Both the position numbers and the translations under genes were made by a program. Source: Plantago major (taxonomy: Eukaryota > Streptophyta > Magnoliopsida > Lamiales > Plantaginaceae). Taken from it: a stretch of 64,000 bases of DNA. Below the pieces are notes generated by a model. The model searched no databases. It was not told where the DNA came from and was given only the letters and a program-made list of their open reading frames with translations. Below, piece by piece: positions 25,935 through 37,079 of the stretch; the stretch's first letter is position 1; the number at the start of each line of letters is the position of its first letter. The stretch is from NCBI GenBank assembly GCA_026545765.1, contig CM048844.1:5830524-5894523 (forward strand), written 5' to 3'.

Positions 25935-26546
25935 AATATTTAATAAATTCTCTATTTTTTAAATTTCATTATTTCATTTTATCTTCTTTAATAAATATAT
26001 ATTTTATTTTAGTGAGTAAATTAATTAATTTAATTAATAATAATCTAGATTGGAGTCTATAGATTCGTCTTGTCACGGTGAATTCAAATATATGTTCACA
26101 ATATTTTTCGGAGTTTTTTAGAATAAATTTATATTAGATTTAATAAAAACTATATATGTAGCCAACATACCAAAAATAAATAGTGGAAAATATACCGGTT
26201 GAAAATACAACTAATTCCACAAAATTTCACGTAGGTCGAATTTATTTAATAAATACTCTATTTTTAAAATTCCATTAATTCATTTTATCTTATTTAATAA
26301 ATTTATATTTTCTTTTAATGAATAAAATGATTTCTTGAAATAATACTATTCAAGATTGGTGTCTATGGATTCGTCTTGTCACGACAAATTCAAATATATG
26401 TCCAAAATATTTTTCGGATTTTTGTAGATAAAGTTATATGAGATTTAATAAAAACTATATATGTAGACAACATACCAAAAATAACAATGAAATATATTCT
26501 GGCTAAAATACACGAAATTCCACAAAATTCCATGTAGGACTGAATG
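25935..26546. repeat. Diverged 306-bp tandem duplication, AT-rich
   Basis: Landmarks recur at a 306-base offset: TCGTCTTGTCACG at 26065 and 26371, then TTCAAATATATGT, AATATTTTTCGGA, TTTAATAAAAACTATATATG and ACATACCAAAAATAA. The two copies differ at many positions and are non-coding. Confidence 0.8.
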
Positions 26547-26942
26547 AATTTGGTGCGGTCTAGCCCCTTGTGCTTTACATAATATATGGATGGATAAGAG
26601 AAAGGTGAGAATCACATATAATAAGCATTCGAGTTTATTTGACGTTAATTGATGAATTTGACAAGCAATGCATGCATAACTATCTACTTTAACAGTAGAC
26701 TCCTAACTACCATGCTATGAATTCATGCTTATGGATTTAGGGGACACTATTCGATCACATAAATGTTTTGTTTTGATTTTTGTAAAACTATATTTGTTGT
26801 AGAATCCAAGGTTGCATTTGTTTCAGTTGTTTGAATTATTATTTGGTATACTATGAGAATCAGAGTTTCCAGAATCAGAGTTTCCAGTGTGATAAAGGGA
26901 GAACTTTAGTTTCAATATGAGTCTATTTTCAAGTAGTCATAG

Positions 26943-27633
26943 CTATTTGGCCAACAATTAAAATCAATAAAATAAGGTTAATATATGTCTAACTGTTTGG
27001 TTGATGAGTTAATAAAAAAAATTAGTTGATAAATAGTAACTGAGTTAAATATGAGTTATAAAAATGGTATTTATAATAGAGTTAAAAAAAAGCTTATAAG
27101 GTGTTTAATAATAAATTGATGTGTGTAAAAATGAAGTTATGTGTTTGATATTTTTTAAAATTATTTGGTTGATTTAAATATTGTTTGATTGGTTTAAGAT
27201 TGTTAGTTTGATTTACAAAGTGAAGAGGAATTAAGAGTATGGTAGAAAGAGAAAGATGACTGTTTGGTGGAGTAAAAATTGAGTTAAATTTTTTACCATA
27301 AAAGATACAAAATAAATACCCTGAAACATTTTAATGGATGAATGGTAGAAAGAGAAAGATGACTATTTGGTGGAGTAAAAATTGAGTTAAATTTTTTACC
27401 GTAAAAGATACAAAATAAATACCCTGAAACATTTTAACGGATGAATGGTAGAAAGAGAAAAATGACTGTTTAGTGGAGTAAAAATTGAGTTAAATTTTTT
27501 ACCGTAAAAGATACAAAATAAATACCCTGAAACATTTTAACGGATGAATCATCCGTTTTAGTGGTATGCCAAACAGGCAGGTGTTTTTAACCAGGTTTAC
27601 ACAATTTTAGTTGATAGCCAAATATTAATTTTA
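26943..27633. mobile_element. TIR element containing a 3 x 103-bp array
   Basis: The left end TATTTGGCCAACAATTAAAA and the right end, read inward as TATTTGGCTATCAACTAAAA, form terminal inverted repeats of about 20 bp with few mismatches. The outermost TA on both sides could be a TA target duplication, but no longer TSD is visible, so the superfamily is uncertain. Most of the interior is a tandem array of three 103-bp units. Confidence 0.65.
27241..27549. repeat. Perfect-period tandem array, 3 x 103 bp
   Basis: Units start at 27241, 27344 and 27447 with GGTAGAAAGAGAAA. Each contains GGAGTAAAAATTGAGTTAAA and AAATACCCTGAAACATTTTA. Only a few substitutions separate the three copies, so amplification was recent compared with the rest of the element. 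Confidence 0.95.
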
Positions 27634-28102
27634 TATTGCACGGTTCTTCCTCAACATAATCCCTCATATATTAGAAGCATTTGAAGACTGAAGGTACCAC
27701 TCAATCGTTAGTTGGATTTTCCCTTTTTTTCTCTATTTTACTTTCATCAACTTTTTAGGACAACCAATCAGGTTGCGGCAAAACTAAGTCAAGGTCCTAA
27801 ATCACATCATTTGTATTCGTTTAGTTGTACATGAGAAAGATAGTTTAGTTGAACTTTAGAAATAAAATTGGTTAATCAATTCCATCTCTAATGCATTTGA
27901 GTCAGAAAGGTCAAACCTACTCGATTTCTCATCATAGAATTAAATGATTCAAAACCCTTATATCTAGAATATTTTTGATAAATGTTTAAGATGGATTAAT
28001 TTGGTGAATCCTTATTAAAGCTTTGCATATGTTCTAGAATATCTACGTATGTATTAAGGATGTAGACGTGAATACTTTGCACCCAGTTTGCAATAATGGA
28101 AC

Positions 28103-29584
28103 CAGTGGCAGATCCAACCTTTGAACAGGGCTGGAGCCCAGCCCAGTCCAGTGTAAATTTTATTTTAAAAAATTATAGTATAAAATTTAGATATTGTGAG
28201 TTTGCTAGAATTTTATTGGGCCCTTTCTCATTTGCTTGATGGGTTTTATGTTGTTGGTACAGGTGAACTTAGAGTCGTTGAAGTAATTAATAGAAATAAA
28301 GTTGTTCATCCTACCTTATGATCTACTCGAATATTTAAAACGGTACAAGAAAGCTTAGAACTTCTCGACCATTGTCGTTGATGGATGTAAATATTAAGTT
28401 TACCACTAAATGTAAGTGTCAGCGTACACGTACTAGGTTGAGCATCGATGTGGGCATAGAGAAGGAGATATGATTGCGTGGAAATGAACTAGAGGTGGCT
28501 GAAGCGGTTGTGCATAATTACATTTTGTTCAGTTGGTATGTGAGATGGATTTGTGTAGCGTTGCCGTTGAAGGAGATTGCTTAACGTGATCAAACAATTG
28601 CAATCCTTTACAACCATTGCCCTTCGCCGGCCCGTAATAGTAAACATGCACGTTCATGTTTTATTTAAGTTTGTCCGAGAAATATTAATGAGTTGGCACA
28701 TCTAATGCAAAATACTTTGTTGACAATTTTTTTGGTGTCTCCGTTCAAGTCTGCAGAGCTAAACTTGATTTGATTTTAATAATATGATAACTTTTCACTA
28801 ATTATATTTCTTCCAACATCCAACTCAATTTAAAGCTAATTAATTGTGTGACACACATACACACCATGATATCATTTTTCTAATTTGTTAAAGTTGTTTA
28901 ACTTGGGTGATTATATATTCTAATCTCAAGAATTGATGGCTAAGATTAAAGGTTTTATCATATATAGTTGGCATTGGCAACAAATATTTCTGCAAGATTT
29001 TAGCACAAGAACATATTGGTGTTTTGAATTGGATTTGTCTTTGACACAAATTCCTAAAGTAGATGGTGAGGACTTATCTGTTTTTCATTTATGATTTTTT
29101 TTAGTTTTTAACTGATCTAGCTAGCTATTTTGGTTGTATTCCTCTATTTGCGTCCTCAGCGAATGATATGAGTCTCTCGCAAAATAAAGAAAAGAAAGAA
29201 CATGTTACTTTTGGAAAAAAAATCCAACAAATAAACCTAAGTTGCCATTTTTTATTTTTTATTTTTATTTTTTTTTTAATTTCAAGGCCAATCACTAATA
29301 ATTAATGGGGTTTCATGGAGAGGTTAATGGATAATGGAGGGTATTAATGGGGTTAAATGATGATTTTGACAAAATGAGGTTAATTCATAGTTATTCAAAA
29401 TAATGTGGTTCTATTGAAATTAACGGAAATTATTTTATTTGCTGTTTTACCCATTAAAATTTTAAAATTGCAAAGTGACACGTGTTGCTTAATTAAGCTG
29501 TCAAGTGTCATAGAGGTACCATATTGTGGCATTCAATCAACTTAATGTACTAAAATCGGACGGTCACAAAATAAGGTACCTTTT
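28103..29584. other. Intergenic sequence starting with a hAT-like end
   Basis: At 28103 the sequence CAGTGGCAGATCCAACC resembles the end of plant hAT MITEs (CAGTGGCGGA-type). A matching right end was not found. The remainder has no supportable gene. Bases 29430-29640 are similar to 30590-30790 (shared GGTACC, GACACGTG and TTTTTCGAA words), i.e. another copy of a dispersed repeat. Confidence 0.4.
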
Positions 29585-29639
29585 CTGGAATTATCACAAC
29601 TTATGGTACCTTTTTCGAATTTTTCCCTTCATATGCTCG

Positions 29640-31717
29640 AGGAGTCTATTCTTTTATGTGAAGATATTTTCATTTTAATGTTCACGTTGTATCGTGTCTC
29701 TATGCATATTTACAATGTAGAGCATATGACACACCAAGAGACTCATGGAGGAAAAACAGGTTACTTTTAAATGAATCAACTCAGGGTCTTCAAGGTGAAC
29801 TTTCCTCCAGTATGGATATTGTCTTCTCTTACAGTTAAAGTGATGATTAGTAGATGGGGTTGAATGTGGTGGGCTGGTGAGATGGATGTTGTACTAGATG
29901 CAACCGTTTAAAACAAACTGAAGTTAAACAAAAAACAATCGAAACTCAAGCCCGTCACGTATCCTAATGCGAGACTAAACTTTGGCCCGACCCAGATCTT
30001 CAAGGGAGGTTGATAAGATAGGTGCAAAATAACTGTGGATAATGAGATGAAAGATTCTATTGATTGTGAGCATAAATCTGGATGCGGGGTTGTTTGGCGT
30101 GTTACTTGGACATGATATTCATTACAGATATCCACTTGATAAGCGTTTATCATTTCATCTGGAGGGTGAACAGTCCATCACATTTAAAATTGGAGATTTA
30201 ATTACAAACTTACTGGAGAAGCATATCTTTGTAAGACACTTTGTTCTGCTGGTAGACGTGTTATTATCTAGCTCCCGGTTTGCACCGATTGGTAAATTAA
30301 TCCCACATTGTCAAAATTATTTTCAAAAACCACCTTCTTAGTAAAATGGGATTAATATGAAAAGGTAAAAACCAAAAAAAAAAGTTAAAAAAAAAAACAA
30401 AATGGCCATGGAAGCTCCATGGTGGAGCTTCGAGCCGACAATGGAGCTTCCATGGTGAAAGAATTTCTCCGCCATGGAAGCTCCATGGTGTTATGTATTT
30501 TTTTAAATTTGTTGTTATTTTTCCAATTTTAAAGTGTGGGTAATTTTGAATTTTTTTTAATACAAAAGAATCGATTTGAAATTAACAAAAATATACCGTA
30601 TTTAAATTTTAGTCCAATGTATTTATGTATTTTGCAAAGGGACACGTGTCGCATAGTTAAGTCGCCACGTATTACGGGATACCTAAATTGGACAATAAAG
30701 CATTTTAAGCTATCAAAATCGGGCGGTAACAACTAAAGGTACCAAAACCGGAAATGTCATAACTTAGGGTACCTTTTTCGAAATTTTCCCTATCCGAGCA
30801 TATTAGACCATTTTGATGACGGTTGGTACTTTCAAGATAGGTGAATGATGATGTCATGTCACCGAGTTCATGAGTTCAGATATCATCTTTCTAACAAAGA
30901 TACTATCGTTAATAGTGAAGATGTTTATTATGTAGAGTTCTTAAACACTGTAAGGGCACATGGAATGCCAATTCATACCATTTGACTGAAGATTGGTTGT
31001 CCTATTATGCTTATTAGGAGGATTGATCAGTATGGCGAGTTTTGAATGGAACTAGGTTGATTGTTACTGCAATAGGCAAATATGTTATAGAGGCGAAAAC
31101 GTTACATGCAAAGAATGTTGCAATGAAGGTTTTCGTACCTCGGATGGTACTCATATGTACCTTGTGATTTACTAAGATTCCTATTAGATTCCAGCAAAGA
31201 CAAATTTTTATATCAATTTGCTATGTGATGACTATAAACAAGAGTCAAGAAAAATCGTTAGCTCATGTTGAAATCTACCTCCCCAAAGCCGTTTCATTAT
31301 GGCCAACTCTATTTTGCATTCCCCAAGAGTCACAAGTAACGAAGGGCTCAAGACTTTAGCATTGGATGAGGAAGCCAATTTTTCCACTGACACGACGACC
31401 ACTATTGTTTACAAGTATGTGTTTAGCAATCTTAGAAGCATGATTTATTATATTAATACTCCTTATGTTTGAATTATTAAATTACTAAGTTTTTTTATTT
31501 GATTACTGACTACTTTTTAAAAATAAGTTGTTTTTTAGTTAACGATTTATATTGCTACGAAGATTGTCAAACAATGACTTTGCATTCTCTTTGAAATTGT
31601 TCGATATATTGAATCTTTAATTATTTGAAATCGACTTATCATTGGAATTATATTTTCTTTAACTTATTACTTATTAAAAGTTAACCATGATGTGGCAACG
31701 CCACGGGTTAGTACTAG
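29640..31717 (+). mobile_element. Decayed Helitron (PIF1-like helicase remnants), left arm
   Basis: Helicase relics are readable on the plus strand in shifting frames. Near 30100-30190 there is GHDIHYRYPLDKRLSFHLEG, which resembles the family FDIHYR-PSVERLPFHL segment. Near 31050-31300 there are IVTAIGKYVIEAKTL, VFVPRM, MTINKSQEKSLAHVEIYLPK and then HYGQLYFAF and VTSNEGLK, matching the C-terminal PIF1/Helitron helicase motifs. Stops and frameshifts make it non-functional. The 3' terminus is a GTGGC/GCCAC hairpin (31692-31704), then a spacer and CTAG at 31714-31717 before a host T. No Rep domain was seen, and the 5' end is not resolved. Confidence 0.8.
30341..30790. mobile_element. Hairpin-rich MITE-like insert within the Helitron, left arm
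   Basis: This segment interrupts the Helitron relic. It carries three copies of a CCATGGAAGCTCCATGG motif in alternating orientation (30406-30422, 30439-30455, 30472-30488), so that stretch can fold strongly. Its distal part (about 30590-30790) is related to 29430-29640. Exact ends and TSD were not resolved. Confidence 0.5.
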
Positions 31718-32131
31718 TTAACTTAAGAAAGAAAGGGACTTCGAAATTCCGCGGGTTCTTTTGTTTCCAGAACTACTGTGCGATTTTTTAGTTAAAACTG
31801 ATAAAATCTTTCCAGAAACTACTCTGCAAGATACAAACGAGATGAAAGGGCTAACTCGATTAAAGTCGAGTTTGAATCGTTTGCCAAACAGTCGGAAAGA
31901 AACTATAAACAGAATAACAGTCCTCCAGCAAAGCAAAGATTAAACTTTGTCAAACAACACCTGAAATCAGATTCTTAAAAACAACTTCTGTCCATCCATG
32001 TTTTAAGCCAAAGAAAATTGACAAAATCAAACACTAAAATTAAGTACTTCAATTAACAAAAGATGTATTGCTAAACAAAACTAAAAAAAACCATACTAAT
32101 GCTTGATCAATTTTCGCTTTACACAGTTAAT
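31718..32131. other. 3' flank of the left-arm B3-like gene
   Basis: This lies between the Helitron end and the stop of the minus-strand B3-like gene. It includes sequence related to 42588-42700 (GTTTATAGTTTCTTT, GTTTGGCAAA, CGACTTTAATCGAGTT on the minus strand). It probably holds the 3' UTR of the gene. Confidence 0.4.
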
Positions 32132-33289
32132 TTATGCAACTTTCACAGACAATTGAAATTGTTCTGGCATTAATCTTTCTACTCCGACATTATCACCGGC
32201 CTTAAGTTCCGCATAATCTTCAGACTGTTCTAAAACAGGACATATGTTTCCGATGAAGTTATTCCTCCTCTCCTCCTCCTCCTCCAGCCTCCTCCTCTCC
32301 TCCATGTCAAGATCGACGAGAGCGATACACAGCTTATTTTCATTGTTTTCACCAACATACCGGTAAGCCCATACCTGCACCCGTGTTGATTCATTTAGAT
32401 TGTTCTCGCTCACAATATCCTTCCAAGCTGGTCCGTGCAACACGTAAGTCCAGTTCGTAATCTTCCACATACCCAGCTTCACCTCCCACTCCTTCAACGA
32501 AGGGACGACAATCTTCACCTGGAAACACTTTCTCTTCTCGTTTGGCAGCTTCTTCTCTTGAAGAAATCCTTTCTCTTCTTCTGTCAGAAAATCTTTGTGC
32601 ATAATCTGGCCCTGGGGCATCGTAACACGGGAATGGTGGTCACTACAATCAGTCCAGGACAACGTCTTCTGTATCAACAACTTGACATCCGCACGTTCGA
32701 TATCAGTTTTGTTGGTTATCTCCTTTATCTTGTTCAGGAACGCCTCTGGTAAATCTGGACGGTTTGTTACTGGCTCGGGCTTCGTTCTCTTGTTGGCCCC
32801 TCTCCCCTTCTTTTCGCACGTTTCAGATTCCAGTATCCGTTTCTTGTTCGTGTTTTCTCTCTTCCGAGCCAATTTTTTGTTTTTGTGTAATTCCTCATCA
32901 TTCTCTGACAGCAGGTTATCCGCCTCATCTTCAGTTTGTTCATTCTTGTCCGTGTTTTTTCTCTTCCAAGCCAGTCTTCTGATTTTGTGAACATACTCGT
33001 GATTCGCAGGTTCCTCATCATTCTCCGGCAGGGACTTTTCCTCACCATCTCGAAATTGTACCTTCCTGTTCGTGTTTTTTCTCATAGGAGCCAGTCTTTT
33101 GTTCCTGGGAACTTTCTGATCATGATTCGCAGGTGTACCGTTCTTATCGGATATGATCAACTTGTCCTTTGCATCTTCAGCTTGCAGTTCCTTTTCGTAT
33201 ATTTTAGCGCAAAACTGAGCTAAAATATTTAAAGATGTACAAACATCTCGAAACACAACGTCTTTGAAATCTCCAATTTCATACGCCAT
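32132..33289 (-). CDS. B3-domain (DUF313-type) protein, intact copy
   Basis: A single-exon frame of 385 aa on the minus strand. The ATG at 33289 (MAYEIGDFKDVVF) is chosen because it has a good AACAATGGC context; the longer frame would need a TTG start. Residues about 50-165 are very basic and contain three imperfect repeats marked by NKRLAPMRKNTNRK, IRRLAWKRKNTDKN and NKKLARKRENTNKK, spaced by acidic LPENDEEP / LLSENDEE. The C-terminal part has DVKLLIQKTLSWTDCSDHHS, RVTMPQGQI, DFLTEEEKGFLQEKKLP, WKITNWTYVLHGPAWKDIV and VQVWAYR. This is the pattern of the plant B3/DUF313 proteins (At1g05920-like, REM-related). A nuclear DNA-binding role is inferred. Expression is unknown, and a second copy in the right arm is broken. 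Confidence 0.75.
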   Translation of the reverse strand: MAYEIGDFKDVVFRDVCTSLNILAQFCAKIYEKELQAEDAKDKLIISDKNGTPANHDQKVPRNKRLAPMRKNTNRKVQFRDGEEKSLPENDEEPANHEYVHKIRRLAWKRKNTDKNEQTEDEADNLLSENDEELHKNKKLARKRENTNKKRILESETCEKKGRGANKRTKPEPVTNRPDLPEAFLNKIKEITNKTDIERADVKLLIQKTLSWTDCSDHHSRVTMPQGQIMHKDFLTEEEKGFLQEKKLPNEKRKCFQVKIVVPSLKEWEVKLGMWKITNWTYVLHGPAWKDIVSENNLNESTRVQVWAYRYVGENNENKLCIALVDLDMEERRRLEEEEERRNNFIGNICPVLEQSEDYAELKAGDNVGVERLMPEQFQLSVKVA

Positions 33290-33430
33290 TGTTTTCTTCA
33301 ATTTGATAGAAAAAACCAGGAATCAATATAAAATCCTGATCGCTAATGACAGAGAAATAAGAAGAGCTATGGTGATCGAGTTAACCGTGTTTAAGTGGCT
33401 GATCAATTAAGTACTCGAAGCCATTTGTTA

Positions 33431-33440
33431 GTATATATAG
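33431..33440 (-). promoter_or_regulatory. Candidate TATA box of the left B3-like gene
   Basis: Minus-strand CTATATATAC lies about 142-151 bases upstream of the ATG at 33289. That would leave a 5' UTR of roughly 110-120 bases. The identical site occurs in the right arm at 37751-37760. No experimental start site is implied. Confidence 0.45.
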
Positions 33441-33533
33441 AATTTGTAATATAAATAAGGTAATCGAAACCTATTAGAATTTGTTAAGTACTCCAAACCT
33501 TGTTGAATTATAAATTTATAATTACATTAAAAG

Positions 33534-35149
33534 CGGTTGTTTTTGGAAGGAAATTGTTGTTTCTTAAACAAACTCTAATATAGTTGAAGGTCAATAACTG
33601 AAATACCGACACACTAACAGTTGGATTAAATCTTTAATTTCGGTTAGGAGTAGATTTCTGAAAAGAAGATATGGGGAAGTGAAGTTGGAGTACCTAATAT
33701 ACCCGTGGTAAAAATCATACGCAAGTCAATATCTAGTTCTATTTTAGTTCCATATTCGACATATTAATATGATCACATGTGCTATGAGCTAACTATTTCC
33801 CTATGTTCAACGACATGTAAATTCGAAGCAATAAATTTAGTCAATTTCAAGTAACACATAGGTTAATCGGACTGACCCCAAGTGCTACAATCTAAACAAA
33901 TTAGCGGATATAAATAAGACCTCAGGGGTCTCAAAATCAACACAAGCTCACAAGGCATCTCTCCTGAGAGAGAACCAGTCCTCGAAGAAGCGAAACCCCA
34001 AAAGCATCTCTTCTGAAAGAAAACCAGTCCTCGGGGAAGTGAAACCCCAAAATCCTAGCTAGTAGTCATCAAGCATCCATGGAAGCCTTCAAGATAGATC
34101 AAGTAAGGAGGAATCGAAGAGGAGAAGCAGAGGGTCGACACTCGCCATCTTCTTACGGTTTAGTTGTTTCAAACATGATTTCAATTCAGTTTTCTGTTTA
34201 TTTACTTTCAGTTATGTCAGGTTAATTTATCTGTGTAAGGGTTAGCCGGGATCCTTAACTATTTGGTTTATATATGATGGAATAGTTTTAGCATTAATGT
34301 TGGTTATGCGATTGTTGTTCATATCTGTGTTGTTTGAGAAAGATGCTTTTAATTGCTTGTTTATGTTTTCGCGAAACATGAGTATTCATTGCATTAGATT
34401 AGGAGGTATCAACTGTGTCTATAGGTTGATATTCTGCCTAAGGTATGATGTTGAGCTAGCAACTGGTGACAGCTTTGAGCTAGACGATAGTCTACATAGG
34501 GTATCTTTGCTGACTGCGTCTTGGTATTTGATATGTGACCTATGTGACTCTTCAGCCGTAACTACCGCTATCTATTATTCTTGATATAAACCATTTATCA
34601 AATTGAAGGTTAACGCTTACATGCTTTTCTCTATAAGTTCTTAGTTCGTCAATTCTTATTAAATTACGTTCCTGCTTATGTGTTTATTTTCCGTATTCAA
34701 AAATACCAAAAATCTGTTATTAAAAAGTTGAAAATCAACCATTTAATATTCTATTTCAATCGATCGTTATTCCCGAGAGAACGACATCTCGAGTTAACTT
34801 ACCGCTATAAACTGTGTGTTAGTGAGCTTTGGCAATTATAAATTTAATCTTTTGATTGTATTTGAGAGTTACATTCTCTACAACGAAATCAAGATTTCCA
34901 GATACACATCAATACATAATCACTAGCTAGATGAGTTATATTTAACAGTTACCTGCGGATCTACTCCAGGTGTGATAAGCAACAACCTAGCAAAACATTA
35001 GAAATCTTACATTAAGTTATACTCAAAATCATGTTCCATAATTAGGCTAGTATAATCAAAGCTGCAGCAATTACCCACACATGAATCTAAAACCCCTCAG
35101 CACGACAATATTCAAATTAAGGAAGGTTAAAATGGCAGGCTTTGGCCCG
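33534..35149. other. Palindrome spacer, left part
   Basis: Bases 33534-33650 are a lower-identity continuation of the inverted repeat (pairing with about 37530-37657). A two-copy 49-bp tandem repeat follows at 33955-34052. The remainder is non-coding with no recognised element ends. Confidence 0.5.
33955..34052. repeat. 49-bp tandem duplication
   Basis: Copies start at 33955 and 34004 with GCATCTCT. Both contain AACCAGTCCTCG and end GTGAAACCCC- or GCGAAACCCC-like. They differ at about six positions. Confidence 0.85.
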
Positions 35150-35830
35150 ACGGACCGGAAAAATGAGTTTTCGGGGAAAAGGTTCGATTGCTGTCGTCAA
35201 TCAGCTGTCCTCCCTTCGTGTTGTTTGTTTCTTCTTCCTGGCTGATTTCGGGCTTCGTAACCTCGTTTTCTTGAAAAGTGGTATTCTATAATGTTTTAGC
35301 ATTTTCAATAACCTTCACATCGGTAGGTTATGTGTCTCGATTGGACTCATCGAACTCAGTGTACGGGCAAATCAGTGTATATCCTTATTTTCCTCGATTT
35401 CACATAAATATAGCGTTTTGGCACCGAAATTCGTGCAATTCCTCGAAAACACGATCATGCCCTACAAAATACACAAGAATTTGATAATTGACCATAATAT
35501 GATATAATATTGAATATTGGACAAAAAACGAGGGTCTAAAAGTGGGTACAAACACACATTTCATGTCATGGTTACATCATCTACTTAAAGCAGTTTGAGA
35601 CAACTATTGAGTCGCTTCTCTTTTATAACGGTTACCTATTTTTTAGAAAATTGTAGGAAGAAATAAAATATAAAACACTAAAAAGCTCATTTTTTATACT
35701 TAAAAATCACGAAATCAATTTTTTAAACCTTTGCAAATACACACTAAATGAAATGGTGTTGGGAAATAAAGATGCATTGAATAGGGGTGAGTTGGAAATG
35801 CAGGATTTTAGAATTGGGAAATTACTTGGT
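35150..35830. repeat. Dispersed repeat blocks A and B (first copy)
   Basis: Block A (about 35200-35570: CGGGCTTCGTAACCTCGTTT, AAACACGATCATG, AAAAACGAGGGTCTAAAAG) and block B (about 35575-35825: AAGCAGTTTGAGACAAC, TACACACTAAATGAAAT, GGAAATGCAGGATTTTA) have diverged partners at 49600-49960 and 48985-49215. The partner copies are in the same orientation but in the opposite order. Family unknown; possibly retroelement LTR/UTR sequence. Confidence 0.6.
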
Positions 35831-35880
35831 GCCGCAAATGCCCGCAACAACCCCACCTCTAAGACGGCCTGCAATCACTC

Positions 35881-35911
35881 CCATCTGACGCGCCAGTGGC
35901 GCGTCAGATGG
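35881..35911. repeat. Perfect 31-base palindrome (15-bp arms)
   Basis: The left arm CCATCTGACGCGCCA and right arm TGGCGCGTCAGATGG are exact reverse complements around a single G at 35896. It lies a few hundred bases upstream of the Harbinger-type coding relic and shares the TGACGCG word with the hairpin at 37080. Confidence 0.95.
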
Positions 35912-36214
35912 CTATCCCGTCACTACGTGCGGGGGAGGCAACTGGCAGCAACCGATTGTCATCGTCTGATTGGTTTTTTTTTTTTTTTTTAATTTTAAAT
36001 TCCTTTTTAGTTTAAAACGGCTATAACTTTCAAAATAAAAATGCAAAAAATAAATAAAAATCACCAACGGCTTTATTTTTTCGAGATCTATAAAATGAGA
36101 CCAGTCTTGACTATGTTTGGATCATCCCATCTCCAACTCCTCTTTCTTTCTTAATTAAACTTAAAACACTCTCTTCACTCCAAAACACCATCACCACTTC
36201 AATTTTCCGGCGAC

Positions 36215-36851
36215 ATGGACGGAAACTTGTTTACTCCGAAACTCTGAGGTGGATGCAAGAAAACACACCCGAAGCCTACGAAGCGTGCATGCAAAAGCTT
36301 AACAAAAAAACCTCTCAACAACCCCAACCGAGTTTCGTTCGCCCTTTGTTCGAAAGCTCCTACATCAGTACAACATGCCTTACTACCTAACCGATGGCAT
36401 CTACCCAGCTTGGGCTACATTTGTTCCTGCCATCCCGAATCCGGTAACGCACAAAGAAGTCAAATTCTCTGAGCGTCAGGAGTCTTGCCGGAAAGATGTG
36501 GAACGTGCTTTCGGAGTACTGCAAGCATGATTTGCAATTGTACGAAATCCCGCCCTTGCACACAACAGGGCCACACTCAAAAAGATTATGGATTGCTGCA
36601 TCACACTCCACAACATGATAGTTGAGGATGAGCGCCACAAATACATACATTATGATAAGGAAATCGAAGAGTTCGAACAAGATACCCGTGAGAATGTACC
36701 CCATGTGATTGATGGAGTTCGTATCCGACGAGCACAATCAACAATAAATTCTATCCTAGAATACATGAACTTTTCGTGGCAAATGCACAGTAGTTGCACG
36801 CATGAAGAACTCCAAAGGGACTTGATGGAACATATTTGGAGGATGCATTGA
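36215..36851 (+). pseudogene. PIF/Harbinger (HARBI1-like) transposase relic
   Basis: One frame from about 36375 reads PYYLTDGIYPAWATF, then FSERQESCRKDVERAFGVLQ. A TGA at 36528-36530 interrupts it where the family normally has a residue between LQA and FAIV. The same frame continues FAIVRNPA and then CCITLHNMIVEDER, and stops at 36851. These are conserved C-terminal segments of plant Harbinger nucleases (ALP1/HARBI1-like). The 5' part (36215-36374) needs frame changes (RWMQENTPEAYEACMQKL), and the central DDE core is largely missing. It is therefore a deleted, non-functional copy. Confidence 0.8.
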
Positions 36852-37079
36852 CTATGGAGCTTGAACAATCGTGTAGTGTGTGTTTGTTAGTTTAATGCAT
36901 TTGTGTGTTGTGTGTTTGTTGCATTTCCATTTAGTTTTTAAATTCTCTGCGGTTTGTTGTAATATATTTTTGCTCAATAAATTATAAAACGAGTTTTAAA
37001 AATGCAAGTTTATTAATTTCAACTTCTAAACACTCTTACAATATGTTAAATATGTAAAAAAAAAAAATCGAATTTTCAT

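Larger units (their letters stand above)
29585..33533. repeat. Left arm of a 12-kb near-perfect palindrome
   Basis: Bases 29585-33533 are the reverse complement of 37658-41597. Matching positions sum to 71182 at the outer side and 71191 at the inner side. The small shift is explained by about nine bases deleted from the right arm. Differences seen include one substitution near 29972 and six short deletions. The arm contains, from outside in: Helitron remains with an internal hairpin-rich MITE, the Helitron 3' end at 31717, and a minus-strand B3-like gene. Beyond 33533 the homology continues to about 33650 at clearly lower identity. Confidence 0.95.

Noticed and set aside
32435-33223. Several plus-strand open frames opposite the left B3-like gene (and their mirror frames at 37968-38626)
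   Set aside because: They are antisense shadows of the B3-like gene; their residues show no family pattern, while the minus-strand frame has the DUF313-type segments.
31718-33289. Idea that the Helitron captured the B3-like gene
   Set aside because: The gene lies outside the Helitron 3' terminus (31717), so it is a neighbour carried along by the inverted duplication and not a captured fragment inside the element.
36387-36868. Minus-strand frames at the Harbinger relic
   Set aside because: Antisense to recognisable transposase segments.
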